Below are positions 51,738 to 64,000 of a DNA stretch of 64,000 bases, piece by piece. The notes beneath the pieces are model-generated. The model ran no database searches. It saw nothing but the letters and a program-made list of their open reading frames with translations, and was not told the origin of the DNA. Where the stretch lies: contig NW_024881316.1 in NCBI RefSeq assembly GCF_018691265.1, forward strand, positions 24,033,819-24,097,818, in the 5' to 3' direction. Origin of the DNA: Tyto alba. Its lineage: Eukaryota; Chordata; Aves; Strigiformes; Tytonidae. A program made the translations under genes and the position numbers. Each line of letters opens with the position of its first letter. The stretch's first letter is position 1.

Positions 51738-53292
51738 GTAAGATGAAGTTATGATTTACTAGCCTGTTTGCAGGAGTTATGGGCACCTGCTCAAATGCAG
51801 TGGAGTCACGGCAGCTCAACAAGATACTGCTCAGTGGCTGAAGTGCCTGAAACTGTTCCCACTCAGTCTCTACCTACCCCTCTAGCTTTGCTTAAACCTC
51901 TTTTGTTATGTTGACCCTGAGCATGATTTATGTTCTGTGAGTCAGGTCACTTACATGTATCATGGGCTTCCGGAGGGTGAAATGACCAACTATTTTGGGA
52001 AGGGCTGTATCTGAGCTTGAAACTTGTCATATGTAATAGGCAACTGGATGAGATCTTTTCTATGCATAAGAAAAAAGTAGAGAGAGAAGGGTTGCACCCC
52101 AACTATTTTTCTAGGAAGCCTCGGCAGAATACAGTGTTTGGACTCTAGTTTAACCGCCTTTCAAGACAAGATGTAACAGAAAAATCTGGATACTGGAAAT
52201 GAGGAAGCTTAACCAATCTATGAAAGTGTGAACTGTTTATGAGTTCAGACCAGCTGACACGTACTGATGTAAATACACAGTGTATCCCTGAATGGAGTGA
52301 ATTTGATCCCTTATTTACCTGAAAGGTATTGACAATAATGCAAGTGAAAATATTGTTAGTCCCATTAGATCCTGGAATAAATTTTGCTCCAGCTCTTTCC
52401 TGAAATGCTCCTTTCAGCTGGAGTCACAAAGTCACTTCCTAAATATTCTCACTTTTGAACAACATTTCTACTTTTCAGGGACAGTGTGTGAATATGTATC
52501 TTTCTAAAAGCACAGCAGATCTAGTGCCAGCATATGAAAACCTCAATACAGATGTTACTCTTAAGACCCATGGCTGTCTACAAGTAAGCAAAGTAGTATT
52601 TAGTGTAAAGAATTCAGCCCTGGAGTGGAACTCATCTATTTGAGGAGAACTGCTATGAGCATTATGCATTACTTATATCCATTTCAGAACCTTGACAGTG
52701 GCAGATTAGAGACCTCTCTAATGCAATGCATAAGCCTTTCCCTGGTCTTCTGCACAAGGATGAATTTTGCCTTAACAACCAAAAACTGCTGTTGAGCTGT
52801 TAAAAAAATCATAAATTAGTTTAATAACTTCTCTTTCTAAACTTCTTTAAAGTTTAGCAGGTGATCTACTGGAATAAAACGTCACTTTAAAATTAAAAAT
52901 GGACAATTTTAGCTTTTTATTAGTAAAAAAATAAATTACAAATCTATAGCTGAATGGCATTTTTAAAATTGTTCATTATTTATGAAGTTATATTGACTAA
53001 ACACTCCATTAACTGCTTGAATTTCTTCAGATTTTTTTGAAACAATGCAAGTTAAAAATTGATTTAGCATCTTGTAATTCAGATGTGGTTTAAGCATGTA
53101 CATCAGTTAAGCTTGATAGCTGGTGCTCGCTTTTAATTAATTTACTTCAGCAGATTAATTGAATTCTAGTATCATCAACTTTTTTTCTGAAGAAACTGTT
53201 CCTTTTATTTTACTGGTAACATATGTTACATGTCCCTATTTTGATAAAAGAGGTTTGGACTGAATGACACAACATGAGAATTCTCTGGTAGA

Positions 53293-53403
53293 TTTTTTGG
53301 GGTTTTTTGTTTGTTTGTTTGGGGTTTTGTTTTGTTTTGTTTTGTTGTGGGTTTTTTGGTTTTCGTTTTGTTTTGTTTTGTTTGGTTTGGTTTGTTTTTT
53401 TTT
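53293..53403. repeat. T/G simple repeat of GTTTT and GTTT units
   Basis: About 110 bp containing only T and G except one C (53364). It is built from GTTT, GTTTT and GGTTT units. The hydrophobic open frame across it (53264-53632) and its - strand Lys/Asn/Thr counterpart are repeat artefacts. Confidence 0.88.
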
Positions 53404-54927
53404 AAATATGGTCAAACATGATCTGTGCAGCTGCATTAACTCCAAAATACAGTCTCTTACCTCAAGGGTAAGTAATCACTCTGCACAGAAAAATATTTTT
53501 AAAAGAATTTTCATATTTCCTGGAAAATGTCTACTAATTTTGATAACAACATTATTCTGGGGGAAGGGCAAATCATCTAAGTACATGGTACATACAGGAT
53601 ACCTAAATATAAACATCATACTTCCAGACTGAATCCTATGGTTCTAGTCCATGAGGAAATGATAATTAAACAGATTTGTTAAGCCTCCTGGATCATAGCA
53701 GGAAAGCTGAACACAAGCTCCCTGATGGTTCACCTTGGGAAAACCTCAACCTTACACATGCCAGCAAGTTGCATTGACATGAGAATTACCTCAGGAAGAG
53801 CTGTCTGTATGTCTCAAAACACCAGTCAACCTCATCTGTGCTTTCAGTTGTGCTCCAGAGCTGCTGTAAAACAAGAAAAATCAGAACACCTCTAGTGAAA
53901 TGTGCATTATGAAACATGTTTTCTCCTAACCTCTTGAAGCAATTGCATGTGTAGTTACATTAAAGGCAGAGGCATTGACCTCTGACTGTAAATGGAGGCA
54001 GCAAGATGTGGGCAGGCTGGAATAGTTGGCAAAGCTGAAGGCAGATAAGTAACCTCAACCTCACACAGCAACATCCTCTGTAGCAAAACTGCTTGGAGAA
54101 GTAGTTCCTGCACCATGGCAAATCAGCTTCCATGCTTTTGCCTTGAAGTTTGCCTCAACAGTCCCCATGTCACAAATAAAAAAAGTCCTTTTATTTGGGT
54201 GTTATTAAGGATCAGTGATGGGCCTTTTCACACTACAGGTGAGTGTAAACCACATTTTATTTTAATAACTATTACAACAATACTCATTTAAATCTGCAGA
54301 TGAGCACACTGGCTACAAAGGCAATGTGCAGATTCTATCCAGATGGTCCAGTGTGCAAAAAACACTTGGAGGAGAGAAGACATTCTTATTTCCCATATCT
54401 TTGCATCTTTGCAGAATACAGTCCTTCCATGAGGAAAGCCTATTATCAAGGAAAAGCTATGCCCTTTTCCTCCTATTCACCGGCCCCAGGAATGGGGAAA
54501 TATGCTACAGTCCTGCAGGCTTGTGAGAGAAGGCCAATTCTTCTAGTTCTCTACAGCTTCCAGTAATGAGCAGCACTTTAAAAGAATAATGAATCTCATC
54601 AATTTAAACCACAGAATACCCCTGAGAATTCTGGTAATCATCTTCCTCATGGTGGACTGTCAATAGACCATATTCAATTTTCATTCACTCCCTGATGCAA
54701 AACACAGTGATGAGCAAATGTCATTGTGTGATGTAGGTCCTTGTTTCTGAGCTTGTTCCATAATCTTGTACCTACAGTATCTAAACCACACATTGACAGT
54801 GAAAATTGCTCATCTACATAGCCAGAGGTTATGTAGTCAGACCCAGATAGGTATGCTGTCATTTCTGTGTCACAGGCTTCAGTTATACTTCTCTTTGCAT
54901 ATCAATCCCAACTTTACTACAGTCATG

Positions 54928-55095
54928 CCTTCCTTTTCTCCTTGCTTTTTTCTTCTTCCTTTTCTGTTTCTTTCCCCCCCTTTTTTTCCTTTTTCTTTTT
55001 TTTTCTCTTCCTCTTTCTTTTTGCCCTTGCCTTCTCTCATCTTCCTTTTGACTCTTGCCTTTTTTCTTTTGTCTTCTTCCTTTTGCCACCTTCTG
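54928..55095. repeat. Irregular polypyrimidine tract (CT-rich)
   Basis: About 168 bp overwhelmingly of C and T, interrupted by a few G and A (for example CTTTCCCCCCCTTTTTTTCC and TTCTCTTCCTCTTTC). It is not a perfect repeat. Both overlapping + strand open frames (54766-55109) and the Lys/Arg-rich - strand frame come from its composition. Confidence 0.8.
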
Positions 55096-57084
55096 TTCTA
55101 AGTTCTTAGACCTCAGAGATTAGCTTTACTGTATTCTCAGTACATCAAAAAAGAAAGTCCCACTGGGCAACTCAGTTCTTCCCTTCCAATGGACAACACA
55201 TTTTTTCAATTATTCATGAAGATATAGACAAACACAACATGAAGAAAATTAAGCCTGTATGTGTCAGTTATTATAACAGCTGGGCAATTGTTGACAGTTT
55301 TGGGGTCAGCATCCCTGTATTGCTAAGAACATCAAGAGAAGATGACCTCAATGCAGTGTGAAGACAGACAGAATTAAACTTAGCATTCAGACTCCACCTG
55401 CCTGCCAGGCACAGAGGATTGAACTGTTTATTACTTACCCATTTGTACTTTTTTCAAACTGTAGATAAAAGGAAAATAATTAAAAGAAATCAAAACAAGA
55501 CAACTTGTTCCCGAAGTACATCACATAACTCTTCCTCTTCCTTAAAACAAAGACTGGCTTAATTTTTTTTTTTTTTTTTAACATGATCTATAAAGAGTTA
55601 CAGTGTAATTGGGCACTGAAAGATATTCACATTTAAATAGTGAATAGTGACTTACACTAGGAAACTAAAAAACAAAGTTACATTTTTTTTTTTCATAATG
55701 CAGTGAGATAAAAACAAAAACAATATTTAACTCTACATTTCCTGAATTTTACTGGTTGATGTCACACTAATTAATTAAAAGCATAGCACTTTGTGACAGT
55801 ATATATAGACATATCTAAATGTCTTTACTTCCATTGCAAAAAAAAAAAAAAATCATTAAATTTCTTATAAATATATTTTCTTACCCTCTTTCCACATCTC
55901 TTTCTGCTACGTAGGGGTTTGGACCCCAACTGCAGTCCCTGAATAGCTGAGGAACAATGTTTTCTTAGTCACAATAGCCCACGGGTTTGATTCTTGACAG
56001 AATAAGCATATGGGCCTTGAAGCTACAGTATGTGAAATTGAATCCTTGGCACCAGATCTTATTATAAATGTCACATTTGATACTTATATGGAATGTTACA
56101 TTACACACAACATTTTTCTTATATGAAAGATAGAATACAAGGAAGGAATACAGACTTGCCAGAGTCTCACTTTCTTTGTAGATGTATGGGTTAGAAGGCT
56201 TGCAGATATATGTCTGCATATGAAACACAGACCATCCTATCAGATGTTCTGGTGTGACCGCCCATCCACCACTGGTTAACCTATATTCAAATAATTCAGA
56301 GTACTGAGACAGTTAAGATATCTATGTGATGACTTACATATTTATTACTCAACCTTTCTCCTTTAACTGTAGGGACTTCTGCTACCTTCTGGTGCTACAA
56401 CCTTTGTACATATTCTTAAATATGAAATTGTCACAATTGAGAGGAAACTGGCAAAAGCACAGTCTTCAGTTTTTATTTGCCTGCTTGGTGCTATCTAAAA
56501 CCAGATTGTGATTTTCCTTTCTCATATGCATATCTTTCTCACATTCTTCAGTCACAGTTTTTTTGCAAAGTGACTTGCATTCGACATGACCAAATTTTAA
56601 ATTTCCACTAATAGCTGAAACAGAAAAGCTCAATATTTACCTCCTGTGAGCACTGATATTAGTTAAAATCTGTATATAGATCCTTGTGAAGAGTGATCAG
56701 TGAAACACAGTTCATTTTTTTTTAAGTTAAAGTTCCTTTGCTTTCTATAACCTTCACCTTATTTCTAATGTATGTGCAGAACATACTAGATTATTACAGA
56801 CAACTCACCACAAAATATGACTAAGCAGCTTTGGATATATTAAAGGCATATATAGATTTTTGAAAACTTGTAATGTCTTAGGTATCCTACCTTGCTTCCA
56901 GAGGGTACTCCAGAAAGACACAGGACTCCAATAGGATGTAGGTATATATTTTGACCCTACATACCCTGGGGCAACTGAGAGTATCTGAGAAGGTAGCAGG
57001 AGGCTAACTACCTGTGGAGAACCTTTAGTGACTGTCATTGAGAATTAGTACATAAAGGGCTAGGAAAGAAGGCAGTATTGATCT

Positions 57085-57260
57085 TTCAAAAGGAATGAGG
57101 ATTTGAGGTATTATAGCTTAGAAAGCCTAATTTAACAACGCTGGTGGTACTAAAACAAGTTATTTAGTACTGCAAGTGGATATATCTTGACTTGCGCACA
57201 ACTTATGACACAGTTTCAGGAGATATATTGGGGCCCACGTATATTCAACAGAAAGTGGGT
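57085..57260 (+). mobile_element. CR1-like LINE, decayed reverse-transcriptase fragment (sense)
   Basis: A conceptual reading near 57170-57215 gives WIYLDLRTTYDTVSGDIL, close to the CR1 reverse-transcriptase motif YLDFSKAFDTVSHxIL. Just upstream, the words GAGGATTTGAGGTATTATAG and AAGCCTAATTTAACAAC resemble the segment that encodes the CR1 GNYRPVSLT motif, with the sequence between them lost. The copy is highly diverged and its boundaries are approximate. Confidence 0.45.
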
Positions 57261-57374
57261 ATATAACCTGTTAGGAAAAAAAAAAGAAAAAGCATATTCA
57301 AAGAGCACGTTACCAATAAGAGTAAAATTTGGGTGGGTATTTTGAATGACATGTCATTAAGTCTCTTCTGGACC

Positions 57375-58790
57375 TAATTCAGTCCAACATTTTATTGGTA
57401 ATTTGGAAGACTGATCACTCCTCCTAGATCTGATATCCTCTGTGAACTTGCAGAGAGCACACTTTGTTCTATTGTCCAGGTTACTAACAAGACATTAATC
57501 AGTCTTGGCAGCAGTACTGATCCTTTAGGGACATCCCTAGTAACCAGCTGCCATCTGGACTTTGTACCACTGATCACAACCCTTTGAGCCCAGCAGCCCA
57601 GCCAAGTTTCCACCCATTATATTTTTTACCTATCCAAACCATGTCTGACCAATTTGACTCTAAGAATATGATGGGAGACCATATCAAAGACCTTCCTAAA
57701 AGCAAAATGAACAACACTCAGTGCTCTGCAAAAGCCCACAGAGCTAGTCAGCTCATCACAGAAAACAATCAGGTTGGTTAGGCAATCAATCAGGTAGTTT
57801 GTATTAGTAAATCTGTGCTAACTCTTCCCAAACACTTTCTTGTTCTTCATACACCTGGACACAGCTTCCAGGAGAATTTGCTCCACAGAATTCCCAGAAA
57901 CTGAGGTTAAGCTGATTGCCTTTCTTGGAGATGGCTGTGACATCTTCTATTTTTGAATCATCAGAAATATCCTCCAGTCACTATGAACACTCAAAAATGG
58001 CAGGAAGTGACTTTGCAATGATGTTGATTATCTCATTCCCCACCCTGAAATTCATCCCTCTTGCTCACATGGACTAATGTATCTTCAATTTGCTTATGTG
58101 GTTCCTAACTCTATTTCTTTTACTGTGAGTAGAGCTTCAGTCACTAGGCTTGGGGACTTAGGATTCCTGAAGGTAAATCTTGTCAGTAAAACACAAGACA
58201 AAGAAGTGATTGAGTACCTTAACCTACTCTGCGACCTTGTCACTAGGTCCTCTGCTCTACTGAACAATTAATCTGTATTTTTATATTTGTTATTAATGTA
58301 CCTATAGAAGTCCTCCTTGATGACCTTCACATCCCACACAAGGTTCAATTCCAGCTAAACTTTGGCTTTCCTAACATCCATTCCTGCATGCTCAGTCAAT
58401 GTGTTTATATTCTTTCTGTGTAGATCATCCCAATTCCACATTACTTTTACTTAGTTGAATTTGAACTCAGTCAAGAGTTTCCTATTCAGCCACAGTGGCT
58501 TTGTGTCATATTTGCTTGACCTGCACAGGAAAGTGGGCTTACCTTGTGCTTCTCTCAGAGGTTGTCCTGGGAGATCAGCCCCCTCTCCCGGTCTCCTTTG
58601 ACCTCCAGGCCAGTCTGCCATGAGATCATGTGAATAAGATCTCTGATCAAGAAATCTGTTCTCCTGAACTCCAGGGTCACAATGCTGTGGTCGATCTTGG
58701 TCATCTCTCAGAACCTTTTAACTCCATCATATCATGGTTGCTGCAGTTCCATTGTGTTGCAGTTCTCATCAATATCCTCACCCCTAACCT
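57375..58790 (-). mobile_element. CR1 LINE ORF2 fragment: linker and reverse-transcriptase region, decayed
   Basis: Read on the - strand from about 58790 to 57375. Its translated pieces follow CR1 ORF2 in order: near 58330, VIKEDFYRYINNKYKNT-like (compare NKKGFYRYISNKRKT), then AEDLVT; near 57910, RLTSVSGNSVEQILLEAVSR-like; near 57700, FRKVFDMVSHHIL (compare FSKAFDTVSHxIL); and near 57600-57500, WLGCWAQRVVISGTKS and VTRDVPKGSVLLP (compare VTSGVPQGSVLGP). Frameshifts and stops interrupt it, so it is inactive. It stops around the position of the catalytic ADD motif, which reads FTED here. The part from 58440 to 58790 matches antisense CR1 linker sequence more loosely. The open frames at 57392-57613 (-) and 57584-57781 (+) belong to this relic. 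Confidence 0.82.
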
Positions 58791-58967
58791 GTTCTATATT
58801 CATTGATTCACATAAATACAACATAATCCTTGTGCAACTAGGCAGGAATATATAAAAAAAGAATAGAAACGGGTCATTTGACAGTGTGGTTTTGCTGCAA
58901 AACTCCTGTTATGGGATATACTGTCAGAAAAATAATCCAAAATCATAGGAAATAATTATTTTACTTT

Positions 58968-59195
58968 ATTTGGCACTGTGTTCAGTTTTGGCTATCACAT
59001 CTTCAGAAAGACAGAGAAATTAAAGAGAACCCAGAGAAATGGTGATAGCATAGACCAGGACAGCTGACAAGAAGCAGCTGGAAAATTTGCAGAAAAGCTC
59101 CTTTAGGCAGCTATTTGGAAGAGTTTTCTGCAAGGACAGTGAAGCACTACAGAGTGTTATCTCACAGAGTGTAGAACCCTTTCTTTAATTTTATG
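58968..59195 (+). mobile_element. CR1-like LINE, decayed 3' UTR-proximal fragment (sense)
   Basis: TTGGCACTGTGTTCAGTTTT, TTCAGAAAGACAGAGAAATT, GAAGAGTTTTCTGCAAGGAC, AGTGAAGCACTACAGAGTGT and CACAGAGTGTAGAACCCTTT follow the order of the CR1 region just before the 3' UTR (a CACTGTGTCCAGTTCTGG-like start and a GAGCACTGGAACAGGCTGCC-like middle). It is clearly diverged and contains deletions; the right end is unclear. Confidence 0.5.
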
Positions 59196-59316
59196 TGAAA
59201 AGGGACTCTCCCTTAATTTTCCAGGGATTTTTCAGTAGAGATCCTTCTATCTCGGACTCAAGTCTTTTAATGTTAAAACATTGCTCCTAGAAGAAATTTC
59301 TATCCTGAAAATGAAT

Positions 59317-59394
59317 ATTTTTTTGTGTGTTTTTTTTTTGTTGGTTGGTTGGTTTGTTGTTGTTGTTGTTTTTGTTTGTTTGTTTGTTTGTTTT
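59317..59394. repeat. T/G microsatellite with GGTT, GTT and GTTT runs
   Basis: About 78 bp of T and G only: a T10 run, then GGTT repeats, TTG repeats and about five GTTT units. The - strand open frame over it (59247-59480), rich in Lys/Thr/Asn, is an artefact. Confidence 0.88.
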
Positions 59395-60281
59395 CTGCCA
59401 GAATGATTATTTTGGTTCAAAAAAGCCACTTTAAGCATTCTTGAAATGGAACCGGAGGAGACAGCCTGTCCTCCCTGCATGCCTCACTGATGACATCACT
59501 TGAATAGCACTATAAACCAGCTCTGGGGTGCTAATGTGATGAAGGCATGACCCTATCCCCTTCCTTTCCTGTTACTCAGGAGCAGAAAGGAACAAGTACT
59601 AGATTTTTCTCCAGGATTAAGACTGCTCTGGAGAAGCACGTAAGAAACGTTCTCTGTGTCCTTCTATCCTGACATATCTGACAGTGCAGAAAGATTCAGG
59701 CCTTTAAAAAGCAACTCTTAGTCTACTTGTTTACATTAGTATTACCAACTAAAGATCATCAACTGGTGAATATTTCCAGAAAATATGGTTAAAAAAAATG
59801 GAGTACAAAATGTGTTAATGTTTAAATAACAGACTTGGAAATTATGTTGTTTCAGGATAATTTTATCACTGTTAATTTATCTTTTGAATTGGGTTACTTT
59901 CTTTACCCGGAAGTTAAACTTGTGTCAACATACAGATGACTTCTCCATATCTTGAATCAGGCTCTCACTTGTTCTCCTTTGATTACCTGTGTGCATATTA
60001 TCAAAGTTGTTACCTAGCTAACCAGCAAACAGACATCTTGTAAACCTGTTTCCCCTAATGCTGTATGCATCGTCTCATCTGTGTATACAAATTGTGTCAG
60101 GTTGACACTGCTGAGTCTGTATTTCCAAGTTTACACTGCCTTTACAACCCACCCTAGGAATATAAATGACAGTATATTTGTACCTTTCCTTTGTACAGCT
60201 TGGTCAGGAGATCAAAAATAGCTATTTCTAGCCAGTTCTAACAATGCTTCTAAACAATTTGTTATTATTTTCTTCCTTTAG

Positions 60282-60358
60282 ATTATAACACAAGTGAGCA
60301 AAAGCAAGCATGTAAGAAACATGAACTTTACGTGAGTTTTCGAGACTTAGGATGGCAG
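60282..60358 (+). CDS. BMP5: BMP5 coding exon 5: mature ligand residues 342-367
   Basis: The first two bases AT complete Asp342. The frame reads [20 protein letters not shown], then RDLGWQ. Cys352 is the first cystine-knot cysteine, and [17 protein letters not shown] across the junction is the BMP5/6/7 signature. Asn344 (NTS) is a potential glycosylation site. The exon is 77 nt and ends at CAG/GTATGA in phase 0. It is too short for open-frame listing and was found from the exon 4 phase and the conserved protein. Confidence 0.96.
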
Positions 60359-62183
60359 GTATGATTATAAATGCTGTTTCCTATCAGTTCAAATTGGCAC
60401 AATCTCTTCTACAGCAACACATTATTTCCACTCTGTTTTCTTCATGGTAATCGGTATTTCACTGATGAGACACAAACTCTTTAAATACATTTTGTAATTA
60501 ATCCCCATCACTATCACTTTACCTTTTTCAGCTGCTGTTCTGTCAAAGATTTTGCATACATTAATGGCTTCACGATCTGGGTTCATTCACATGAAGATAA
60601 ACCTGACCTGTTACTCAATATATGAATAGATCTGCAGGAAATGAAACCAAAATCCCAATACTGAGCAATGGAACTTTTGAAATTTGCACTTGAATTCTCC
60701 CTGGTTCATTACTGTCTACTGCAGGTCAGAGAAATTAAACTGAGGTAGGGTCTGTAGGGAATTAGAGCTTGGATCAATGCTCAGTGGTCTTTATAAAACC
60801 ATAGCTAAATTTATATAATTTCCAGGAAAAACTCATCCTGCCATACAGTAACAACAAAGAAGGTACTTGTAGGAAAAAGTTCGTAAAGATAGAGGCAGGA
60901 TATTATGAGAAAAGAAACTAAAGAACAACCTAGGGTTTTTTTTTTTTCCAGAAAGAACAAGAAGGCCATCAGCACCCTATAACCTAGAAATATTGCATAG
61001 GTAGGTAAGAACTCAGAGATGGCTGTCTGTGCATTTCACATTACTCTGAATTATTTCAAAACAATTCTCCATTATCAGAACAAGCCTATGAGGCGAAAAA
61101 GTGTGCTATCATCTCTTTAGTGACAGCTCATCCTTTACATATCTAGCTCAGATTCTCATATGGCCTCACCACTCTGCCTGGTATTTTGTAGTATATTTAT
61201 CCTCACAGCAGCCTGAAGTAGGCAGAGACTGTTTTCCCAAATCTGCAGAGCATAATCACCCTGTCCATGGCCACAGAGCAGGCTTGTGGTATTGACTTGA
61301 ACTCAGGCTACTGAACAAGTGAGCCATTGTCTTTCTGTAGATCACAGTTTTTTCCAGGTGTCAACAGCTTTTTCATTTTTTGAAACAGTAAATCCTGATA
61401 TGCCCCAAGATGTGCAAGGCTCTCAGATCACTCACTGAAGGTGTCCATAAAGAAAAGAAAAACTATGTTTTTCACAAGAAATACTTGAAGAATTCAAAGT
61501 TACAGTTGGAAAGCCAAAGCTACGCTGTACAATATTTGATCAGTGAATTTCAGTGTGACATGAGATAAAAAGAAACAAAGCCCAAGAAATAGGTACTTTA
61601 TCCTCTCTGGCCTTCCCACAGCACCTCCATTACCTTTGCCTGGCAAAGGAGTAATTCAGCAAACTAAACACATAGCTTTCATTAACATTTTAAAATATTT
61701 TCCCTCTTGTGGTCTTTTTCCCATGCTGTGTTGCTAGAAATACTCAAAATGCATGATTCAGCGACATTCCAATGAGTAATCTCTAGCAACCCTCAGTCTC
61801 ATGCAATAATACAGTTAATGGTATTGAGTATGCTGAAGAAAGAGGATGTGTTTTAATTACTTTTACACCAAGAAGTGCTCAAGATTTTTGGTTTGGGAAA
61901 GTATTCTGACAAGTATATTTGTTTTGACCTTTAATTACTTATAGTTTCTTTAGTTGGTATTCAGTACAGATTTCCAAGTTTAATTTAATTGTCATCTGAG
62001 TTCTGCATGAACAAAGCAAACACTTCTTTTTTTTTTTTTTTTTTCAAAAAAGTAATTTAACATGCTGTATTCTGAAGTTCGTTTTGTCCTTAGACATGTC
62101 TTAGTTTGATATAGTTTTAAATTCCCTGAGTGATTAAGAGAAAAAAAAAAAAAAATGAGTGGGTTTATTTGTTCTTGTTTTAG
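60359..62183 (+). other. BMP5: BMP5 intron 5 (1,825 bp)
   Basis: Donor GTATGA and acceptor TTCTTGTTTTAG, phase 0. It contains a probable MIR-like SINE at 61.19-61.33 kb, a T run near 62027-62044 and an A15-16 run near 62141-62155 just upstream of the acceptor. No coding signal. Confidence 0.93.
61190..61330 (+). mobile_element. MIR-like ancient SINE (core and 3' region)
   Basis: TTTATCCTCACAGCAGCCTG, AGTAGGCAGAGACTGTTTTC, CATGGCCACAGAGCAGGCTT and TTGACTTGAACTCAGGCTAC follow the order of the amniote MIR core (TCCTCACAACAACCCTRTGA, GGTAGGTAYTATTAT, CACAGAGAGG, AAGGTCACACAGC, GAACCCAGG). It is strongly diverged, as expected for this old family, and I recognised it by eye only. Confidence 0.5.

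Positions 62184-64000
<1,817 letters not shown>

Larger units (their letters stand above)
51738..60281 (+). other. BMP5: BMP5 intron 4 (8,544 bp)
   Basis: Donor GTAAGA and acceptor TTCTTCCTTTAG, phase 1. It contains a T/G simple repeat at 53.3 kb, an irregular pyrimidine tract at 54.93-55.10 kb, a cluster of CR1 pieces at 57.1-59.2 kb and a GTTT-type microsatellite at 59.3 kb. The rest is AT-rich and unassigned. Confidence 0.93.

Noticed and set aside
53236..53632. Phe/Val/Leu-rich membrane-like protein and its - strand Lys/Thr counterpart
   Set aside because: Both are translations of a GTTT/GTTTT simple repeat.
57392..57781. Possible small genes on both strands
   Set aside because: The - strand frame is decayed CR1 reverse transcriptase and the + strand frame is its complement.

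Overview
This is vertebrate nuclear DNA, most likely from a bird. It is AT-rich, has long introns with GT-AG boundaries, carries CR1 LINE fragments in both orientations, and begins inside an LTR of a type I associate from memory with neoavian genomes. There is no sign of prokaryotic or viral gene organisation.

The only gene I can support is BMP5 (bone morphogenetic protein 5, TGF-beta superfamily), on the + strand. Six coding exons can be placed to the base: 11149-11632, 34351-34543, 40917-41065, 51540-51737, 60282-60358 and 62184-62294. Joined, they keep one open frame of 1212 nt (404 codons). They cover the signal peptide, the whole propeptide, the furin-type cleavage site and the first three cysteines of the cystine-knot ligand. 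The terminal exon, with the last roughly 49 residues and four more knot cysteines, lies beyond the right edge. The full protein would be about 453 residues, against 454 for human BMP5.

Layout: 1-1032 is the 3' part of a solo or 3' LTR. 1033 to about 10300 is AT-rich intergenic sequence with no supportable gene. About 10300-11148 is the likely proximal promoter and 5' UTR. 11149 to the right edge is BMP5. The introns are 22.7, 6.4, 10.5, 8.5 and 1.8 kb, followed by the start of intron 6. They hold truncated CR1 copies (19.6, 23.9, 27.8-28.5, 35.1, 37.2-37.4 and 57.1-59.2 kb), a 464-nt almost pure pyrimidine tract built on TTTTC (36.6-37.0 kb), other simple repeats, a probable ancient MIR-like SINE (61.2 kb), and small fold-back sequences sharing a CCTGATCC core.

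I found no previously undescribed system. The observations most worth a second look are the clean BMP5 reconstruction with one extra Asn near the mature N-terminus, the long TTTTC tract beside exon 2, the apparently nested CR1 copies in intron 4, the repeat-poor 16 kb of intron 1, and small CpG-bearing islands in otherwise AT-rich introns. All family assignments are from memory, without database searches.
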